Assembly: GCA_003510895.1 (NCBI GenBank)
Contig: DOKE01000026.1
Coordinates: forward strand, 15,663-22,108
Length of the DNA: 6,446 nt
Source of the DNA: Candidatus Moraniibacteriota bacterium
GTDB lineage: Bacteria; Patescibacteriota; Minisyncoccia; Moranbacterales; GWC2-37-73
Direction of reading: 5' to 3'
In this document: piece by piece, positions 5,370-6,446 of the stretch
How positions within the stretch are numbered: the stretch's first letter is position 1
Layout: the number at the start of each line of letters is the position of its first letter
The notes under the pieces: model-generated
What the model saw: only the letters and a program-made list of their open reading frames with translations
Told to the model about the DNA's origin: nothing
Databases searched by the model: none
Program-made: the position numbers and the translations under genes

Positions 5370-6446
5370 CTATTTCAAAACTTCAACTTCCCGCATTTCT
5401 CGAACAATCTCCACTATTCCAAATTTTCGCAAAACAGCCACTGCCACCGCAACTATCGGTATCCAAATTTTTGAAACAAGAATACCCACCGACATAATTG
5501 AGAAAAACAAGATTATCGCCAAAATAGCCGGGAAAAAAGAAGACTCTCGCGCTTCACCTATATTATCTTCGGAAAAACTATCCATTTTTTTGTTCAACAT
5601 AGCCAAGAAAACATCCGCCACTTTTTCATTGCCGACAATTTCAATTCCGGCGGAATTGGAAAGCTCTTTCTTCCATTGCTCAATGGCAATTTTTTTTGTT
5701 TCAGCCTGCATTTCCAAATTCTGCTCAGGATTCTTTCCAGTTTCAACAAAATTGGCAACATCCTCTTTCTCCGCTTGAGTCAGCTCCTTGCCCATCTGAG
5801 TTTCAAGCAACATATTTATTTCTTCCAAACTTTTTCCCTCGGAAATATTTTCCCCATTCTCCATTTGTTTTTTCAATATCATATCAAAAGCCTCCCCCAA
5901 AAACTGATCCACTGTCAAATTTTCTGTTTCAATATTTTTAAATTCCGGATTTATCTTGGAAAAACCAAAAGAAATAACCTGATCCATAACCTTATTTGAT
6001 TCGAGCTTAGGAATAAGCTGCTTGGTTTCTATATTTTTAATGGAAAAAAAATATTGACTCGAAATCAAAACCGCCAAAGCCAAAACCATCGGATAAGCTC
6101 CACGATAGACACTTTTGTACGCGCTAATCTTGATGCTTAAAAGCAAATCGCTTTGTATTGAAGCGTAAGCCGAATAGAACAAACCCAAACCAATAAGAGC
6201 ACTTAGAAGAAAAAATATATTATGAACGAAAAAAAAGTTCAAAGAAATAGCCAGAAAAAAAATTATGGATAAGAATAATTTTTCTTTAATCAATAGCATC
6301 GCCAATCCCAAACAAACAAAAAACAAAGAAAACCAAATCAAAGGAACAAAAAAATCACTGGCTCCGGAAATAAAAACAGCCCTATCAACCGATTGCCAAG
6401 AAAAAAAAGCGAAAAACAAAATTAAAACCGCCAAAACATAAGAAAT
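5370..6446 (-). CDS. Multi-pass membrane protein of unknown function, 5' end cut by the window edge
   Basis: I do not recognise this protein. The reading frame is open to the last base of the window, giving 358 visible residues, and it ends in TAG at 5372-5370. A TTG at 6434 could serve as a start, but the codons before it (Ile-Ser-Tyr-Val) continue the same hydrophobic helix, so the real start probably lies outside. Counting from the edge, hydrophobic segments sit at about 2-18, 32-53, 56-74, 77-95, 118-135, 304-323 and 325-340. Between the fifth and sixth lies a polar, Glu/Lys-rich domain of about 165 residues (136-303) that looks helical, with stretches such as SLEEINMLLETQMGKELTQ. Positive charges after the second and fourth helices (KEK; K106, K111, R115) place those loops inside, which suggests that the large domain faces outward. 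The C-terminus is a short charged tail. No catalytic motif is visible. It is separated from dnaJ by 118 bases. Confidence 0.8.
   Translation of the reverse strand: MSYVLAVLILFFAFFSWQSVDRAVFISGASDFFVPLIWFSLFFVCLGLAMLLIKEKLFLSIIFFLAISLNFFFVHNIFFLLSALIGLGLFYSAYASIQSDLLLSIKISAYKSVYRGAYPMVLALAVLISSQYFFSIKNIETKQLIPKLESNKVMDQVISFGFSKINPEFKNIETENLTVDQFLGEAFDMILKKQMENGENISEGKSLEEINMLLETQMGKELTQAEKEDVANFVETGKNPEQNLEMQAETKKIAIEQWKKELSNSAGIEIVGNEKVADVFLAMLNKKMDSFSEDNIGEARESSFFPAILAIILFFSIMSVGILVSKIWIPIVAVAVAVLRKFGIVEIVREMREVEVLK

Noticed and set aside
5590..5999. Several + strand open frames of 62-107 residues antisense to the membrane protein
   Set aside because: They overlap one another in different frames opposite a clear membrane-protein gene and have no supporting signals.

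Overview
The window is a low-GC stretch in which every well-supported gene lies on the minus strand, so the gene order in the transcribed direction runs from right to left. The mix fits a small-genome bacterium, most likely of the Candidate Phyla Radiation (Patescibacteria, Parcubacteria-like). The reasons are very AT-rich intergenic DNA, start codons with no Shine-Dalgarno sequence, unrecognised membrane proteins, and a giant membrane-anchored surface protein made of decapeptide repeats. That placement is an inference from style; there is no rRNA or marker gene here to prove it.

Right to left. (1) 6446-5370: a multi-pass membrane protein of unknown function, cut by the right edge. (2) 5369-5252: a control region holding a near-perfect CIRCE operator (one mismatch), a possible promoter overlapping it, and a GC-rich hairpin. 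(3) 5251-4130: dnaJ, a complete type I (DnaJA) Hsp40 co-chaperone, followed by a strong intrinsic terminator. (4) 4129-3952: an intergenic region with the terminator, two inverted repeats and a good sigma70-type promoter. (5) 3951-751: a 1066-residue membrane-anchored fibre-like protein. It has 16 + 32 decapeptide repeats in unbroken register, separated and followed by modules that look like phage tail-fibre shaft pieces. (6) 733-53: a 226-residue single-pass membrane protein, 17 bases downstream and probably in the same transcript. A possible + strand gene end enters at the left edge (1-81).

Functionally there are two units. dnaJ is a stress gene that should be repressed by HrcA through CIRCE and derepressed on heat shock. 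It is insulated from the next unit by its terminator. The second unit is a two-gene operon for an extracytoplasmic structure: a long repetitive fibre anchored by an N-terminal helix, plus a smaller protein of the same topology. Each of these two proteins has exactly two cysteines, both predicted outside the membrane. The operon is the best candidate for something undescribed, possibly a cell-surface adhesion or attachment fibre built from phage tail-fibre-type parts. No stretch over 300 bases lacks a gene.
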